A stretch of 64,000 bases of DNA from NCBI GenBank assembly GCA_017522015.1, contig JAFXAW010000022.1, forward strand, positions 62,001-126,000, read 5' to 3'. Below are positions 40,087 through 49,064 of this stretch, in pieces. Position 1 is the stretch's first letter. Each line of letters opens with the position of its first letter. Under the pieces are notes generated by a model that ran no database searches, was not told the DNA's origin, and worked only from the letters and a program-made list of their open reading frames with translations. The position numbers and the translations under genes are program-made. This DNA is from Oscillospiraceae bacterium. GTDB lineage: Bacteria > Bacillota > Clostridia > Oscillospirales > Oscillospiraceae.

Positions 40087-41259
40087 TTACTTCCCCTCCT
40101 GCCGCGCTTGCAAATGGGCGAGCAGCTTATCTTTCAGCTCCGCACATTCCTGCGCCGTCAGCGGCCAATGCATCTTCGCTGCGTGAATCGTGCCGATTCC
40201 ACTCGAGTGCAGACTCTCTCTCTGAGACGGATAATCCCAGCTTGCCGGCTCCTCATAAACATGGGTGAAGAACAAAACCGCTTCCGCCCCTGCTGTTTTA
40301 ACAAGGCCGTCAAGCGCTTTCACACGCTGTGCAACCAGCGACTTCTTGCTGCTGAATTCCCGCAGCATATAGCGGTCAACGAGGGCACGCAGCACAGGTA
40401 AATCCGTGTTTGTATCCCGCTCATAAAAGCGGTCGCCCCAATCGTGATCCTCCCCGACGATCACATAGCCGCTGCGCTCGATCATCTGATACAGCTCCGT
40501 CGTCACCTGTGCGCTGCCGGTGTAATACAGGCGCACTCCCTCTAATTCGGGCCAGGAGGCCGCCTCCTGCGCAAGCTGTTCAATGAGCTGCGCATGTTCG
40601 CACACATCCATGAACAGGCCGCTGCCGATCGCAACAAGCATCTCGCTGCCGCTCACACGCGGCGGCACCGCGGTGCGCAGCGCATTCAATGTGCGCAGCG
40701 CCTGACGACGGCGGTTACACAGAGAAGACGCTTCTACAATCTCTTCATCGCTGACACTGCGTCCTGCCCAAATCTCGACCTGCTCACGGAATCGCGCGAG
40801 CGTCTTTTCATTATACTGCTGATAGAGAAGATTCCGGCTGAAAAGCCAGTCGATATAGGCGACATCCGGAAGAGCGCGCTCCGGCTCCGTTCGTTTCAGC
40901 TCTCGCAGATACAGATAAAGGCGGATCAGCACATCCGTGCTGTTGGAAATGACGATGCCGTCAAGCAGCGCGCCGTACGTTCCGTCCACGAGCTTTTCAA
41001 ACTCTGCGCGCACCATCGGATCAAAGGCATATTCCAGATACTGATCCGCAAGCGGCAGATTCCCGCCCGGCAGGGCATAGATCCACACAGCGTGCAGTCC
41101 CGCCGCGGCAAGCAGCTCCTCCGGCACATCCGCGCCCAGAACGCCGATCACCTTTTCGCCCTTTTCCTTCCACTCGCGCAGATACATCTCCCGGTTTTCA
41201 TAGGCCGCAAGCAGCCGTCTGAATGCCGTACTGTTCGCGGCGCAGTCCCGTAATTCCAT
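40087..41259 (-). CDS. 2-hydroxyacyl-CoA dehydratase partner subunit, cysteine-poor
   Basis: 390 residues with the family N-terminal pattern GVLGADVPEELLAAAGLHAV and the late HVYEEPASWDYP. Where relatives usually have a cluster Cys, this protein reads ISNSTDVLIRLYLYL, and the C-terminal Cys position also looks lost. The remaining cysteines (near 6, 177, 222 and 375) are not at the usual places. It may therefore be a structural or substrate-binding subunit. First gene of the operon, with a promoter at 41301-41329. Confidence 0.75.
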   Translation of the reverse strand: MELRDCAANSTAFRRLLAAYENREMYLREWKEKGEKVIGVLGADVPEELLAAAGLHAVWIYALPGGNLPLADQYLEYAFDPMVRAEFEKLVDGTYGALLDGIVISNSTDVLIRLYLYLRELKRTEPERALPDVAYIDWLFSRNLLYQQYNEKTLARFREQVEIWAGRSVSDEEIVEASSLCNRRRQALRTLNALRTAVPPRVSGSEMLVAIGSGLFMDVCEHAQLIEQLAQEAASWPELEGVRLYYTGSAQVTTELYQMIERSGYVIVGEDHDWGDRFYERDTNTDLPVLRALVDRYMLREFSSKKSLVAQRVKALDGLVKTAGAEAVLFFTHVYEEPASWDYPSQRESLHSSGIGTIHAAKMHWPLTAQECAELKDKLLAHLQARQEGK

Positions 41260-41300
41260 AATGAAACTTCCTTTTCTGTTTCTTGCACTCTAATTGAATT

Positions 41301-41329
41301 ATTATAGCATGGAAACATCGGTCGGGCAA
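41301..41329 (-). promoter_or_regulatory. Promoter for the dehydratase/CoA-transferase operon
   Basis: Minus strand: -35 TTGCCC (41324-41329), 17-base spacer, consensus -10 TATAAT (41301-41306), about 40 bases before the first start codon. Confidence 0.65.
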
Positions 41330-41430
41330 TAGAATACAAAGCTGAAATTGAGATATTGCCCTCATCTGCATACACATTCTCCGCAGTTCACACCACAATC
41401 TCTTCATGGGTCTGTCTGCCTGCCGGATTG

Positions 41431-41459
41431 TTGACATTTTGCTATGTATCTGCTATTTT
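41431..41459 (+). promoter_or_regulatory. Promoter for galE
   Basis: Consensus -35 TTGACA (41431-41436), 17-base spacer, -10 TATTTT (41454-41459), about 55 bases before the galE ATG. Divergent from the dehydratase promoter. Confidence 0.65.
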
Positions 41460-41515
41460 GACGGTATAACCAATGCGTAAAATTCAGTATGATTGGAACC
41501 GGGAGGGATTCGCGC

Positions 41516-42529
41516 ATGAAGATCCTTTTAACCGGCGGTGCGGGATATATCGGCTCCCACACGGCGCTGCAACTGTTGGAATGCGGCTACGAAGTCGTCG
41601 TAGCGGACAATCTTTGCAACAGCTCTTACGAGAGCATCCGTCGTGTGCAGGAGCACACCGGCAAACCGATCGCTTTTTACGAAATTGATGTCGCTGACGG
41701 CGAGGCGATGGATGCGCTTTTCAAGGCGGAGCCTATTGACGCGGTGTTCCACTTTGCGGGACTCAAAGCAGTTGGCGAGTCCGTCCAGAAGCCGCTGGAA
41801 TACTATCGGAACAATCTTTCCACGACCATCACGCTGCTTGACCGAATGTATGCAAACGGCGTTCGATACATTGTTTATTCCTCCTCCGCCACCGTTTACG
41901 ACGCAGCAAACGTTAGCCCCCGTTTGGAGGACATGTCCCTCGGCTGCACCAACCCTTATGGCTGGACAAAGTTTATGGGCGAGCGCATCATTCAGGATTT
42001 TGTTACCGCCAACCCGGAGATGTCCGCAGTATTGCTGCGCTATTTCAACCCAATCGGGGCGCATGAGAGCGGCTGCATCGGTGAGGATCCGGCTGGAATC
42101 CCAAACAATCTGATGCCCTACATCTCCCAGGTGGCCATCGGCAAGCTGGAAAAGCTGCATGTTTTCGGCAATGACTATGACACGCGCGACGGCACCGGTG
42201 TTCGGGACTATCTGCACGTGGTCGATCTTGCCATCGGTCACATCAAGGCGCTGGAATTTGCATTGAAGCACACGGGCACGGAGGTTTTCAATCTCGGCAC
42301 CGGCTGCGGTTATAGTGTGCTGGAGATTGTGGACGCTTTTGAAAACACCAACGGCGTCAAGATCCCCTATGTCATCGACGGCCGCCGCGCGGGCGATATT
42401 GATGAGTATTACGCAGATCCATCCAGAGCCAACGAGGTTCTTGGCTGGAAAGCGGAAAGAAGCCTTGCAGACATGTGCCGGGACACATGGACGTGGCTGC
42501 AGAAAAATCCGGACGGATTTCGCAAGTAA
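41516..42529 (+). CDS. galE: UDP-glucose 4-epimerase
   Basis: NAD-dependent epimerase interconverting UDP-glucose and UDP-galactose. Start at ATG 41516 with GGGAGG upstream; 337 residues. NAD motif TGGAGYIGSHTALQL at residues 6-20, YSSSATVYD with the catalytic Ser region, and YGWTKFMGE carrying the YxxxK pair. The RYFNPIGAHESG and LGTGCGYSVLE segments are typical of GalE. Single gene with its own promoter and terminator. Confidence 0.95.
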   Translation: MKILLTGGAGYIGSHTALQLLECGYEVVVADNLCNSSYESIRRVQEHTGKPIAFYEIDVADGEAMDALFKAEPIDAVFHFAGLKAVGESVQKPLEYYRNNLSTTITLLDRMYANGVRYIVYSSSATVYDAANVSPRLEDMSLGCTNPYGWTKFMGERIIQDFVTANPEMSAVLLRYFNPIGAHESGCIGEDPAGIPNNLMPYISQVAIGKLEKLHVFGNDYDTRDGTGVRDYLHVVDLAIGHIKALEFALKHTGTEVFNLGTGCGYSVLEIVDAFENTNGVKIPYVIDGRRAGDIDEYYADPSRANEVLGWKAERSLADMCRDTWTWLQKNPDGFRK

Positions 42530-42745
42530 GGCGCCCGGTTGGCAGGACTGCACGCGTACCGGCTGGTTCCGGACGGAATACAAAGTGTGCAGCCAATTTC
42601 GCAGCAGGCAAACGGATGATTGGGAGTTATTCTGCGATCTGTGAATCGTAGTCGGCGGTGTCGGCTCAAGGGTGAAATTGCAATCACATGCGACAATTTT
42701 GCCGCAATCATCCCGGAATAAGAATCCCATTCATAATGTGCATAA

Positions 42746-42778
42746 GCCGGACAGTCATTTTGACTGTCCGGCTTTTTT
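42746..42778 (+). terminator. Rho-independent terminator after galE
   Basis: An 11-bp perfect stem (42746-42756 with 42762-42772), short loop, then TTTTTT. The 215 bases between galE and this hairpin hold nothing I can identify. Confidence 0.88.
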
Positions 42779-42783
42779 CTGTT

Positions 42784-44772
42784 TCAGTGGTCATATCGCC
42801 CCAGGTAACGCGCCGCCGTATAGGCCGTTCCGGTGGCGTTAAGGATTGTCGAACTCTCCTTGCAGTCACCAACCATGCAGAAGGTCGGTGCAGCGTCGTA
42901 GAAAGCCATGGCTTCCTCTGATTTCGCTTTTAAGCCCGCCGCATACACCACGGTGTCAGCGCTGTAGAAGACTTCGCCCTCCGGCCCTTCGCAGCGGACG
43001 CCATCCGCTGTGATCTCCAGCGCGCGCGTCTTCAGATGCATGGGAATCTCATGCTGCAGGATCATATCCAGAACCGCGCGGCCGTGGCAGTTGTTGCCGC
43101 CGTCGTTAATGGCAGGCCCCATCTCGATGAGCTCTGCCTCCTTGCCGAGAATGCTCAGATAGATCGCCAGCTCCGAGCCCGCCAGTCCCGCGCCCAGGAT
43201 CAAGGTCTTGCCTACGGCAAGCTCCGGATTGCGGAACACCTCCACGGCGGAATGCACATGTTCTGCATCCAGCCCCGGGATGGGCGGCTTGGCAGTCTGT
43301 GCGCCGATGGCGCAAATGATCGCTTCCGGCTTCAGGGCAAGCGCATCATCGCGCGTCAGCTCTGTGTTCAGACGCACATCGACGCCGAGTTTATGAAGCT
43401 TTGCTTTTTGCTGCTCGATATAGAGGTGCAGATTTTCCTTGAACGGAACATTCTTTTCGCAAAGGATCGCTCCGCCCAGTTCTCCGCTCTTTTCGCACAG
43501 GATGACCTCGTGCCCCTGTTCGGCAGCCGTGACGGCCGCCTGCATGCCCGCCACACCGCCGCCAACGACAAGCACGCGCATTTTGCGCGCTGCGGGTAAA
43601 GCATAGTAATTCTCGCGATTCCGCTGCGCCTCCGGATTGAGGGAGCAGAGCATATCTCCCTTGCCAACCGTTGTGCTAAAGCAGCTCAGGCAGCGCATGC
43701 AGCGGCGAATCTCCTCCACCCTGCCCGTTCTCACCTTGTTGGGAAGATCCGGGTCGCAGTTGAGCTGCCGCGCCATATAGATGATGTCCGCCTTTCCGGA
43801 GGCAAGCACTTCTTCCATAACCCAGGGATTGCTGAAGCCGCCTGCGATGCCGACGAGGGAATGCTTGACGTGTTTTTTAATTTCGGCCGCGATATCCGCA
43901 TGATGGCCCTCTTCATAGAACATGCTCAGATGCGTACGGGAGAAGGACTCCGGATGCAGCGTATCCATCGCGCTGACGGAAACGCTGATGATGTCCGCAT
44001 GGCCGTCCAGCTGCTCGGCGATGCGGCAGCCCTCATCAATGCCGTAACCGTCCGGCACGATCTCCGTGCCGCTGATGCGGATCTCCACGGGAAATCCCCG
44101 ACCGCAGACGCGATGGATCTCGTCAATGGCCATCACAGCGAAGCGGCAGCGGTTTTCCGCGCTGTCACCACCCCATTTGTCTGTGCGCCGGTTCTCCTGC
44201 GGGCTGAACCAGTGCTGGAACGCGCGGGAGTGTGCGGCATGGATGGAAACCATGGGAAATCCTGCCCGCTTTGCGGCCAGCGCGCCGAGGCCGAAGTCCC
44301 GGATAACCTCCAGAATTCGCTCCTCCGTCATGGCCTTCACCGGAAAGCCGTCCTGATTCTTTTCCATATCACAGGGTCCTTCCAGCGTCCGTCCTTCGGC
44401 CTTGAACATGCCCAGGGAGGGCTTGCTGGGGCCGGAGCCGCTGAAGCAGAGCTCCATAGTGGGCACCGCGCCGTGACGCTTGACGATATCCGCCATGCGG
44501 GCATAGTTGAAGTTCTGCCGATTCACGATGTCCCGCGGCCAGGATGTTTTGGTGAACTCCGTGTGGTCAATGATCACCTCACCCTCCGCCACGGTGGCCG
44601 CGCCGCCGATGGCGATCCGCTCAAAGGACATAAGTCCGTCCACGCTGGGCTGTCCGGGCGCAATATCATCCGTGTGCCCGGTAGGCGCGCAGAACATGCG
44701 GTTTCGGTAAATCACATCCCCGATTTTTATGGGGGCGAGAAGATGCGGAAATTCCTTGAATGCGTCAATCAT
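42784..44772 (-). CDS. NADH:flavin oxidoreductase, enoate-reductase/BaiCD-like
   Basis: Three-cofactor ene-reductase of the old-yellow-enzyme class, 662 residues from ATG 44772 (AGGGGA upstream). Residues 1 to about 370 form the FMN TIM barrel. A [4Fe-4S] motif follows, CMRCLSCFSTTVGKGDMLC, with spacing C-x2-C-x2-C-x11-C. The C-terminal half binds FAD and NAD(P)H (VVGGGVAGMQAAVTAA, GAGLAGSELAIYL). Where relatives have HGAHGYLL, it reads IHAAHSRAFQHW, so the active site is unusual. Relatives reduce C=C bonds of enoates, dienoyl-CoAs or steroids. Probably cotranscribed with the esterase upstream. Confidence 0.88.
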   Translation of the reverse strand: MIDAFKEFPHLLAPIKIGDVIYRNRMFCAPTGHTDDIAPGQPSVDGLMSFERIAIGGAATVAEGEVIIDHTEFTKTSWPRDIVNRQNFNYARMADIVKRHGAVPTMELCFSGSGPSKPSLGMFKAEGRTLEGPCDMEKNQDGFPVKAMTEERILEVIRDFGLGALAAKRAGFPMVSIHAAHSRAFQHWFSPQENRRTDKWGGDSAENRCRFAVMAIDEIHRVCGRGFPVEIRISGTEIVPDGYGIDEGCRIAEQLDGHADIISVSVSAMDTLHPESFSRTHLSMFYEEGHHADIAAEIKKHVKHSLVGIAGGFSNPWVMEEVLASGKADIIYMARQLNCDPDLPNKVRTGRVEEIRRCMRCLSCFSTTVGKGDMLCSLNPEAQRNRENYYALPAARKMRVLVVGGGVAGMQAAVTAAEQGHEVILCEKSGELGGAILCEKNVPFKENLHLYIEQQKAKLHKLGVDVRLNTELTRDDALALKPEAIICAIGAQTAKPPIPGLDAEHVHSAVEVFRNPELAVGKTLILGAGLAGSELAIYLSILGKEAELIEMGPAINDGGNNCHGRAVLDMILQHEIPMHLKTRALEITADGVRCEGPEGEVFYSADTVVYAAGLKAKSEEAMAFYDAAPTFCMVGDCKESSTILNATGTAYTAARYLGRYDH

Positions 44773-44813
44773 AATCCATTCCCCTTTCCTCTGAGCCAAT
44801 ATATAATTTTCGA

Positions 44814-46352
44814 TTACACTGTTGTCAAACGGAACGGCTTTGCCGGCAGTCCCGCGCTGTTATAGAGATTGACTTCCGCATAGGGCTTCCACGCCAAACG
44901 GATCTCCACTACGCTGCCCCTTGCCCCCGTCAGAGAAGACCCGCCAAGCAGTATGCAATCTCCTTCCACAACCGCTTCGAAACTTTCAATCTCCTTGCCG
45001 TCTACGAAAACCTGAAGATCGTGGATGTGCTCGCCCTTGACGGTCAAGCCCTCTCCGACATGTGCCATCGCAACCCGCAATTTCTCGTTTTCCCATGCGG
45101 CGTCCGTTCCGATCGGTGCATCTGCCGGTACATCCTCTGCATACACTTTGTTTCTTGCAAGCAGACCAAGCCGCGTTCCGACCGGCCGCTTGTTCTTCGG
45201 ATGGATATCCCAGGCAAGTCCGCTGTCCATAATGCTCGCCATATAGACGTCCTCACCCGTTTGCGAGAACAATTCCTGCTGCTGCCGCAGAATCGGATAT
45301 TGCTCGCCCGTGCAGTGCAGCCAGTGATCAAACGGCGCAAGCTGCACATAGAGGAACGGGAACTTCTTTCCCCAGGCGTCACGCCAGCAATCGACCAGCG
45401 CGCCCATTGTCTGTGCATAGATGAACGGATGAAATTCATCCGATTCGCCCTGATACCAGATGGCTCCGCGCATACCAAAGCCGATGATCTCGGACAGCAT
45501 GCTGTGATACAGCCTGCCCGGCGCATGGTCGGAAAGCGGCCCCACGGGAGGCATAAGCTCCGCGCCGCTTGCCGCCATCATATCTGCCAGTTTGTCCTCA
45601 TATTCGCGCTGCTGTTCCTCCGTCTTATACGCGAGCATCCTTGCAGTCACCGGATCTTCAAGATGGTTATCCCTGTAATAGCTTGGACTCGACTTCACCA
45701 GCTTTTCATAGGCTTCCAGATCAAGATCCTTTGTCTGCTCTATGTATTCATCCAGCCAGACCCGCACGTGCTCGCGCTCCAGATAGTCCTCACGAATCCA
45801 GGAACACGCGGGCGTTCCGCCCCAGTTGCAGCCGAGGATGCCGATGGGAACGTGCAAAGAAGCATAGATTTCCTTCGCAAAATAGTACCCGACCGCCGAA
45901 TACGGCCCCAGATTCTCCGGCGTACAGGGACGCCAGAAGCCAAACCGGCTGTAATCCCGCTCGGAAAGCTGCTCTTTGAGCACGAACTCCGGCATATCAA
46001 AAAAGCGGATGTCCGGATTTTCGCAGATCTCCAGCTCTGCAGAATAATCCGCATCGTAAAACATGGGAAACTCCATGTTGGACTGTCCGCCGGCTACCCA
46101 AACCTCGCCGACCGCCACATCAGCAAACGTCAGCGTTTCCTCGCCCGCGGTGATCGAAAGCGTCTCTCCTCCGGAAGCGGGCATCGGCGGAAAAACCGCC
46201 TGCCACTTCTCTCCGTCCCGCTTAGCCTTTACTTCCGCTCCGTGAAAACGAAGAATGACATCCTCCGAGCCGTCATAGCTTCCCCAGAGCAGGATTTCCT
46301 GCTCCCGCTGCAATACCATATGGTCTCCAATCGGCATGGCTGTTTTCAGCAT
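44814..46352 (-). CDS. SASA-type carbohydrate/sialate O-acetylesterase-like protein
   Basis: 512 residues, SGNH-hydrolase-like. VGEVWVAGGQSNMEFPM carries the nucleophile Ser in GQSNM (about residue 90). IWYQGESDE is the family oxyanion-region motif, and DIHPKNKRPVGTRL carries the catalytic Asp-x-His pair. No signal peptide, so it acts inside the cell if functional. It removes O-acetyl groups from sialic acid or other sugars in known relatives; the substrate here is open. Own promoter at 46424-46452; the ene-reductase gene starts 41 bases after its stop. Confidence 0.87.
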   Translation of the reverse strand: MLKTAMPIGDHMVLQREQEILLWGSYDGSEDVILRFHGAEVKAKRDGEKWQAVFPPMPASGGETLSITAGEETLTFADVAVGEVWVAGGQSNMEFPMFYDADYSAELEICENPDIRFFDMPEFVLKEQLSERDYSRFGFWRPCTPENLGPYSAVGYYFAKEIYASLHVPIGILGCNWGGTPACSWIREDYLEREHVRVWLDEYIEQTKDLDLEAYEKLVKSSPSYYRDNHLEDPVTARMLAYKTEEQQREYEDKLADMMAASGAELMPPVGPLSDHAPGRLYHSMLSEIIGFGMRGAIWYQGESDEFHPFIYAQTMGALVDCWRDAWGKKFPFLYVQLAPFDHWLHCTGEQYPILRQQQELFSQTGEDVYMASIMDSGLAWDIHPKNKRPVGTRLGLLARNKVYAEDVPADAPIGTDAAWENEKLRVAMAHVGEGLTVKGEHIHDLQVFVDGKEIESFEAVVEGDCILLGGSSLTGARGSVVEIRLAWKPYAEVNLYNSAGLPAKPFRLTTV

Positions 46353-46423
46353 CGTGTGACCCTCTCTCTTAACATTTTTTACGGGTGTTCTGCCAACATC
46401 TGTTGCTCGTTATATTTGCAAAC

Positions 46424-46452
46424 AATATAACATAATAAAGGCAAATGTTCAA
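46424..46452 (-). promoter_or_regulatory. Promoter for the esterase/ene-reductase pair
   Basis: Minus strand: -35 TTGAAC (46447-46452), 17-base spacer, -10 TATATT (46424-46429), about 70 bases before the esterase ATG. Confidence 0.65.
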
Positions 46453-46636
46453 TAGACAGGCATATTCATGATGTGTATTGCATCTTCCTGCCGAGCGGTT
46501 TTGCAGGTTTCGGAAATCCAGCAGCACCGCTTATGGCGGCAGTCTCTCCATTGAAAAGGCTTTCTCCGTTTAGTAAATAAGATAACATGGGCAATTGCGT
46601 CTTGTTAATTTTGGTCATGATTTTTCCATGCATCGG

Positions 46637-46665
46637 TTGAAAGGGACATCATTTTTCGGTATAAT
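46637..46665 (+). promoter_or_regulatory. Promoter for the DUF1538/P-II genes
   Basis: -35 TTGAAA (46637-46642), 17-base spacer, consensus -10 TATAAT (46660-46665), about 75 bases before the ATG. Together with the divergent promoter this accounts for the 387-base gap. Confidence 0.75.
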
Positions 46666-46739
46666 ACTATACAGAATTTTTGCATTTGTGAGGCTGCACT
46701 CTGCATTCTCCGGACGCTTACAGATATGGATTGAGAATT

Positions 46740-48274
46740 ATGTTCAAGAAAAGTCTTTTACAAAACGAATTGGGCGGCGCACTGGGAGAATCCCTGAAAT
46801 CCGTGCTTCCCATTTTTGCGATCGTTTTGGTGCTCAGCATTTCTCTTGTGCCGATGAATCCGGGCATTCTTGTGATGTTCCTGTTCGGAACGATTATGCT
46901 GATCGTCGGAATGAGTCTGTTTACCATCGGCTCTGAAATCTCTATGCAGCCGATTGGCGAAGGTATTGGCTCCCAGCTCAGCAAATCAAAAAAGACCGTC
47001 TTCCCGGTTCTGATTTGTTTTGCGTTGGGCATTATCATCACCATTGCAGAGCCGGATTTGCAGGTTCTGGCAGAGCAGGTTCCCTCCATCCCCAACATTG
47101 TGCTGATTCTGTGCGTTGCGCTTGGTGTGGGTGTGTTTCTTTCGCTGGCCATGATTCGCTCCAAAAAGAACATCGCGCTCAACAAGCTTTGCTGATCTTT
47201 TACGGCGTCGTCGCTGTGCTGTCCGTCTTTGTTTCGGAAAACTTCATTCCCACGGCGTTTGACTCCGGCGGCGTGACCACCGGCCCGATCACAGTGCCAT
47301 TCATTATGGCCCTGGGCGTTGGTATGGCATCCTTGAATTCGAAAAAAGGCTCTCAGGAAAACAGCTTTGGTCTGGTGTCCCTGTGCAGCATCGGGCCGAT
47401 TCTCTCGGTTCTTGTGCTGAGTATCTGTTTCCAGCCGAAACCGGAAACTTCCGAAACGGTCATTCCTCTGGTGGAGACGACCGGCGATGCATTCCGGGCG
47501 TTTCTGGGCGCTTTCCCCAAGTATTTTGAGGAAGTTCTGATTGCTTTTTTGCCCATCATTGCTATGCTGATTATCTTCCAGCTCATTTTCCGTCGTTTCC
47601 GCAAGCAGCAAATGCTAAAAATCTGCATCGGTCTGCTTTACACTTTTGCAGGCTTGGTTCTGTTTCTGACCGGCGCGAATGTGGGCTTCATGCCCGCGGG
47701 CCGTTTGATCGGCGCAGAGATTGCCGCAGGCGATATGCGGTATGTGCTGATCCCCATCGGTATGGTCATGGGCTACTTTGTTGTTTCGGCGGAGCCTGCT
47801 GTCCACTCTCTCAAAAAGCAGGTTGAGGAGGTTACCAACGGCGCCATCTCCCAGAAAGCGATTGGGCTTGCTCTGTCGCTCGGCGTTGCCGTCTCTGTCG
47901 GGCTTGCCATGCTCCGCGTTCTGACCGGCATACCCATTTATCTGTTCCTGCTCGTCGGGTACATAGTGGCTCTTACGATCACGTTTTTCGTTCCGCCCAT
48001 TTACACCGGCATCGCGTTTGACTCCGGCGGCGTTGCCAGCGGACCGATGACAACAACCTTTATGCTGCCGTTTGCGATCGGCGCCTGCGATGCCCTCGGC
48101 GGCAACATCATGACCGATGCTTTCGGCATTGTTGCCATGGTCGCAATGACGCCCCTGATTGCAATTCAGGTTTTGGGCCTACATAGCAAAATCCGGCAGA
48201 AACAGCTGCGCAAAAAGATTCACAGCGAGTTGCTGCAGGTTGACGACGACATAATTTTCTACGAGGAGGTGTGA
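46740..48274 (+). pseudogene. DUF1538 membrane protein, frameshifted
   Basis: Polytopic membrane protein of the DUF1538 family, probably a transporter or channel; role unknown. The reading frame from ATG 46740 ends at a TGA at 47193-47195, while homologous sequence continues at once in the -1 frame from about 47188 (LLIFYGVVAVLSVFV) to 48274. Both halves carry the repeat FDSGGVTTGPIT / FDSGGVASGPMT and AEP motifs, so the intact protein would be about 510 residues. One extra T in the AAGCTTTG stretch would restore it. It could be a real mutation, a sequencing error, or less likely a -1 slip. The stop overlaps the P-II gene region. Confidence 0.8.
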
Positions 48275-48276
48275 GC

Positions 48277-48954
48277 ATGCCTGCTTCTGATCGGATCGTG
48301 ATGCTCTTCTCCATCGTGGGAAGAGGCAAAGGCAAAAAGTATATGGATATGCTCACCGGCAAGGGCATCTCCTTCCATATGCAAATGACTGCCCGCGGAA
48401 CGGCGCCTTCCGAAATGATGGACATTTTCGGGCTTGGCAACACGGACAAGGATGTTGTAATCAGCTATGCCACAGAGCAGCTGTGCAGTTCCTACGTAGA
48501 AGATCTTACCAAAAATGTTGGCGCAAGCTCCGGATACGGCGGCCTTATGATGTGCTTTAGATTATCTGCAATCAATCGCCTGACTGCGGAAATCATTAAC
48601 AGAAGCACGCCGGACAGCGAGGAAAAAGGAGTGACAAAGAGAATGGCAAACACGCATAAGCAGCAGTTGATCCTGGTCACTGTAAATCAGGGTTTCACCG
48701 GACAGGTCATGCAGACAGCGAAGAAAGCCGGCGCAATGGGCGGTACGATCCTGCGTGCGCGTCTGGCAAGTGCGGATAAGCTGGAGCAATTCGGTGATAT
48801 CGCTGTCCAGCAGGAGAAAGAAGTCATTGCAATTCTCGCACCCGAAGGCGCCGCCGCAAAGATTATGGAGGATGTCAACAAGGAACACGGTTTCCATACG
48901 GAAGCCTGCGGCATGATCACCGCGCTTCCCGTGGATAAGGCATATAAAATCTGA
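48277..48954 (+). CDS. Tandem P-II-like signalling protein
   Basis: 225 residues with two P-II/GlnB-like halves: residues about 5-100 (IVMLFSIVGRGKGKKYMDML) and about 125-225 (LILVTVNQGFTGQVMQTAKK, ending AAAKIMEDVNKEHG, then CGMITALPVDKAYKI). Start ATG 48277, with GAGGAGG about 7 bases upstream. P-II proteins bind ATP/ADP and small metabolites and control a partner. The immediate neighbour is the DUF1538 membrane protein, so that is the likely partner. Confidence 0.8.
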   Translation: MPASDRIVMLFSIVGRGKGKKYMDMLTGKGISFHMQMTARGTAPSEMMDIFGLGNTDKDVVISYATEQLCSSYVEDLTKNVGASSGYGGLMMCFRLSAINRLTAEIINRSTPDSEEKGVTKRMANTHKQQLILVTVNQGFTGQVMQTAKKAGAMGGTILRARLASADKLEQFGDIAVQQEKEVIAILAPEGAAAKIMEDVNKEHGFHTEACGMITALPVDKAYKI

Positions 48955-48971
48955 CAAATCTCGATATATAA

Positions 48972-49007
48972 AAACCCCCTATGGCCATTACAAGTCATAG
49001 GGGGTTT
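48972..49007. terminator. Bidirectional terminator between P-II and sortase genes
   Basis: A 12-bp perfect stem (48972-48983 with 48996-49007) with a 12-base loop. The minus strand has the better T-rich tail (TTTTTATATA), the plus strand TTTATT. Confidence 0.75.
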
Positions 49008-49064
49008 ATTCATGCTTTAAGCTTTAACCAAACGCCTTCCCTGTTTCAATTTCACGACTCCATA

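Noticed and set aside
47175..47200. Programmed -1 frameshift in the DUF1538 gene
   Set aside because: No classical X-XXY-YYZ slippery heptamer in the right frame and no obvious downstream hairpin; an indel is more likely.
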